Assembly (NCBI RefSeq): GCF_003073045.1
Contig: NC_037596.1
Coordinates: 9,562,553-9,626,552 of the forward strand
Length of the DNA: 64,000 nt
Reading direction: 5' to 3'
DNA from: Pomacea canaliculata
Taxonomy: Eukaryota > Mollusca > Gastropoda > Architaenioglossa > Ampullariidae
Shown here: in pieces, positions 60,696 to 64,000 of the stretch
How positions within the stretch are numbered: the stretch's first letter is position 1
Layout: each line of letters starts with the position of its first letter
Position numbers and translations under genes: made by a program
Notes under the pieces: generated by a model
Databases searched by the model: none
Told to the model about the DNA's origin: nothing
Seen by the model: only the letters and a program-made list of their open reading frames with translations

Positions 60696-60885
60696 CAGTC
60701 AAATCTCGCTACTATGCCACCCCGCTACTATGCCACTCTCGGTATTATGCCACTTTTGCTCGGTACCGACTATAAATTCCATGTAAAAAAAAATTTACTA
60801 TGCCACCCCAGACTCTCGCTACTATGCCACTTTTGTGTGATTGTCAAAAGGCACAAGTTGTGAAATTCCGCGCAGAGCTTGACTA
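60696..60885. mobile_element. Tigger/pogo-like MITE fragment
   Basis: Starts after a TA dinucleotide with CAGTCAAATCTCGCTACTAT, a pogo/Tigger-type terminus. The motif CGCTACTATGCCAC recurs three times within 140 bp. A weak inverted end (GAGCTTGACTA) followed by TA-rich sequence occurs near 60875. The right border is uncertain. Confidence 0.4.
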
Positions 60886-61140
60886 TTATACTGTATGGTA
60901 GTGTGGGACATCGCAGTTAGGTGGGATGGAACATAGCACGCACACAGGGAGGGTGGAGGCTGGCGATGAGGGGTGGTCGCTGGCCGGGTGACAGTCACGT
61001 GACAGGGAGAGCGGGAGGGGGTCGACTAGCGACAGGATGCAGGTGCGCGGATGTGGTTGGAAGGGGTGGAGGATGAAGAGGTGAGGGGGAGAATGAGAGG
61101 AGACAGCTAGCGAAGCCGACGATTCTTGAGAGCTTTGGAC

Positions 61141-61302
61141 CAGACCTGGGCAAAGGCCTCCTGTCTCTGACCGGCCCGCCCGCCAGTATATATACTATAT
61201 ATACAGTATTAGGTAAAACTGAGTTAACTATATTAGTCCGGCCCTCTAAAACCATCCCAATTTCTCATGCGGCCCCTTGGGAAAATTAATTGCCCACCCC
61301 TG
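61141..61302. mobile_element. hAT MITE, right copy
   Basis: Same element and orientation as 57152-57330, with a 17-bp gap near its left end. Followed by TACAAGAG; preceded by CTTTGGAC, which does not match. Confidence 0.85.
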
Positions 61303-64000
61303 TACAAGAGGGACAGAGAGGGAACTTAGTTTTCATTCACTGTTTTCTAACATTAACAGAAGTTTGTCTGTACGCAGTTTAATTATCATAAAAAAACACT
61401 GTGCAGTCAAACAGAAATGTGAGTACATTATTTGTAGCAGTTATTTGTAACATTTATTTGTTTAAAAAGTTTAAAACTACTAAACTGGGTTAATGTCGAG
61501 CTTACTAATGGTGTGTGTTTATGTGCTGGTGACTATACAGTTCACGTGATGTGAGTAAACAACACTCATTCTCTCCAACCGCCTCTCGCTCGTCCCCTCC
61601 TTGCACCTGGGGGATGGAGAGACAGTAGCAGCCGACAGATGCTCGTCTCTGGCAGGACACAGAGGGTGGAAGACACACACGCAGACAGAAGGTGTGAGCT
61701 CTGCCAGGCGCTGACGTGGGAAAACTACAGTCGTGGCCGGGTGTGTGTATAGACCGTTGCCTCTTTATTTTTTCTTACATCACAGGAGCTGTCATCGCTG
61801 GTGAGATGAAAGATGTGGGCGGGTATCGACACGCAAGGTGCGCGAGCTAAGCGGTGCATGCGTAGTGACGTCACTCAACAGGTAAACACAGAGACAGAGA
61901 CAACCACCGTCTGCAGGGCAACGGAAGGTAGAGGTCACGTGACCAACAGGTGTTTCTTCGCCTTTTTCTTTTGGTAGTTGCCATAGTGAGTGGGTGTATG
62001 TGAATAATAGATACTATTTATAAAGATAGGAATGTGTGTGACAATCTTTGATACAATATTTTCCTTGCGACTCACTCAAGGCATCTTCATCTCTTAGTCA
62101 TTGTAACTGTCGTTTTAAAGGAGAGCTAAACACTTTCCTTTAGAAAATCCTAAAGATGATGGCGACAAACGCCAGTGGCTCCACTTTGTTCAGAGGTCTG
62201 TATTATAGTGTGGATGCTGATTTCTGCTTCGTTCAAACCATCTTTGCGAACTTCGTGCTCAAGAATTTCAAAATATTTCACAAGCGATTGTTATGTCCCT
62301 TATACAGTACAAGCAACTCCCGAACTTTCAGTAAAACAAAGAGATCTTCTTCACATAGCAATGCCAAGTATACAAAACCACGAGCTATTAAAACCAACAG
62401 GTAGAAACGCTCAAACAAAGATCAGAGGGGTGGAGGTAGCTGGCAGGACATGGAAGGACACCCAGGACCGGGTGCGATGGCGGGGTAGTTGTGGCTCTGT
62501 GCTCCACTGGGGGTGGATAGGAATAATAAAAAGATCATCTACAACGACTATTGCTGGGACAACACCCAGGAGGCTGTTATCAAAAAGCACAGCTAAAGCT
62601 TCTCTACCTTCCTAACCCTGCTGTGAAAGTCTGGTGTATGGAGTGACATTATTATCTCATTATTAATCAGCTTTAGCCGGCGATGATGGAGCACAGACTG
62701 GGGTAGCAGCACCACCCAAGGTCCGGCTTTGTGAGCGAGCGTGAGATTGTGATTTGTGTTACACCCAGCAACATGGTTACACCATCACATCCGCTCTGAG
62801 GTCAGGACAGACTTATTCTCTTATCTTTCTTACTGGTTTTACACTCACAACCACACGTTCAGAACCTTCACAAGATTTAGTCTTGATACTTCAGAAAATG
62901 TGGTTCATGTTACGACTTTGGGTCCAGGGTAAACTTCAAATATAAAAATAGTAATTAAGATAACGGAGTAAGTGCCAGTAATGTCGGAAACCAACAATTT
63001 ATTAACACAATAAACGCTGTCAGGGACACACAGTCAATGAGGGCAATACACACCAGCAAACACTGTGTCCCACGTGTGTTTTTCTCACAACAAATCACCA
63101 AGATCTGTCAACGGGCTCCACGTTTTCTAATGTCGGGAGTTTTGATTATCTCTAAGGAGAGGCAAGAAAAAGCTACTCCAGGAACATACCAGCAACAGCT
63201 AATAAATAACAACAGTCCCGGCATTACACGTCCGTTACATAAGTTACTCTCATAAAACCTCTACATACAAAAGTTTATTCTCCATTAGTTCAGACTATCT
63301 AGTGCTGCAGTCTCTCAAGTTGAGAACCGCAGCTGGTGACACCAACATCTCAGACAGGTGTTCGCACGCCAGCACTTAGAATAGTCACAGATCACACGCC
63401 ACGTGTATGTGCGAGCACACACACTCACAAACACAACCACACATATATCCCCTTCAGTTCTCTCCACTGTTTGTATCGCCGGTGTTATCGACTCGACGAT
63501 CCACTGCAGCTGGTGCAGCTGGCTACGCAGGCACTGCAGACTAATGAAGGTGACGTCACGACTCCTGTAACCTTTGACACCTGATGTAGACTATGCAGAC
63601 ACCGGACTGACGAGGCCGTCGTTACGACTTCTATCATCCTCTCGTCATTTTGTGAAAGAAACTTTTCTTTGAATACTTGTTAAATACCTGTAAATATTCT
63701 GTATATCTTTGTTTTTATTGTTGAATTAACAAATAAGGAAAAAAACGTGTCTGGACACGTTGGGACACGCAAGCAAGATGGCACAAGAGCGAAAAATGAT
63801 TCTAAACCAGATATTTGTTTATTCTTTCTTTCTTCTCTACTCTGATTGATGTTGGTTGGAAGCCATGAGCTACCCACTCTCTAGACAAACTACATGACCT
63901 ATGAGAAGGCGAGGGTGTGGTGGACAACACTAAGTCTCTTTGCCGTACGGACATCCAGTCACAGCGACAGGGTGGACCATCTTCGTGCCTGCGTGTATTC
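61303..64000. other. Intergenic right flank with CRE sites
   Basis: CpG-containing sequence with perfect TGACGTCA palindromes at 61866-61873 and 63551-63558. A stretch near 62430-62530 reads AGRTWKDTQDRVRWRGSCGS, like the carboxyl end of RTE-type LINE ORFs (QDR--WR). No gene is supported; the last 400 bp show none either. Confidence 0.4.
62420..62530 (+). mobile_element. Possible LINE carboxyl-end relic
   Basis: TWKDTQDRVRWRGSCGSVLH resembles the A-DR--WR---- ending common in RTE-like ORFs. Short and isolated, so weak. Confidence 0.3.

Larger units (their letters stand above)
57331..61140. other. Segment between the two hAT MITEs
   Basis: Contains the candidate coiled-coil exon (57619-57913, minus), a telomere-like run (58174-58235), an AT-rich stretch at 59000-60300 with only short frames, and a Tigger-like piece (60696-60885). 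No complete gene seen. Confidence 0.4.
57152..61302. mobile_element. Putative composite hAT unit: 3.8 kb between two MITEs
   Basis: Two direct MITE copies bound the interval. The 8 bp outside the left one (TACAAGAG, 57144-57151) is repeated exactly outside the right one (61303-61310), while the inner flanks do not match. That is the pattern expected if the outer ends were used together in one transposition, or if a MITE-bearing circle recombined into one resident MITE. No transposase is present. Confidence 0.5.

Overview
The window is animal nuclear DNA: short exons with GT-AG introns, no operons, and many non-LTR retrotransposon, SINE and hAT remnants. The SINE tails and the lineage-expanded glycosyltransferase family suggest a mollusc, probably a gastropod. 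That placement is inference, not proof.

The core (about 2.8-44.5 kb) is a cluster of seven five-exon genes. They encode type II membrane glycosyltransferases of family GT14, the core-2/I-branching beta-1,6-N-acetylglucosaminyltransferases (GCNT family). Copies 1-6 lie head to tail on the + strand in repeat units of about 8.1, 6.7, 6.9, 5.8, 4.7 and 3.6 kb. Copy 7 is inverted and converges on copy 6. All seven share one exon plan: exon 1, cytosolic tail and signal anchor; exon 2, stem and first cysteines; exon 3, the nucleotide-sugar domain start; exon 4, the catalytic PDE; exon 5, the FANKF region and a variable tail. Six copies splice in silico to open frames of 411-437 codons. Copy 2 has a one-base frameshift in exon 2.

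The array is still changing. Exons 3-5 are almost identical even in the inverted copy, while exons 1-2 and the tails diverge. Unit 3 is a mosaic of unit-2-like and unit-1-like sequence. A 1.3 kb solo LTR sits only in unit 1, and a hAT MITE only in the spacers after copies 2 and 3, which gives a relative clock. Copies 2-5 lost one T after the first ATG, leaving a four-codon upstream ORF (stop included) just before the usable start.

The first 2.8 kb and the last 19 kb hold no gene I can name. They contain LINE fragments, minisatellites and microsatellites, CpG-rich patches with CRE/NRF1-like sites, and a candidate coiled-coil exon. At 57152-61302, two direct copies of a hAT MITE bracket 3.8 kb, with a perfect 8-bp duplication only at the outermost edges; this looks like a composite transposition.

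All calls come from reading the sequence. No alignment or database search was run.
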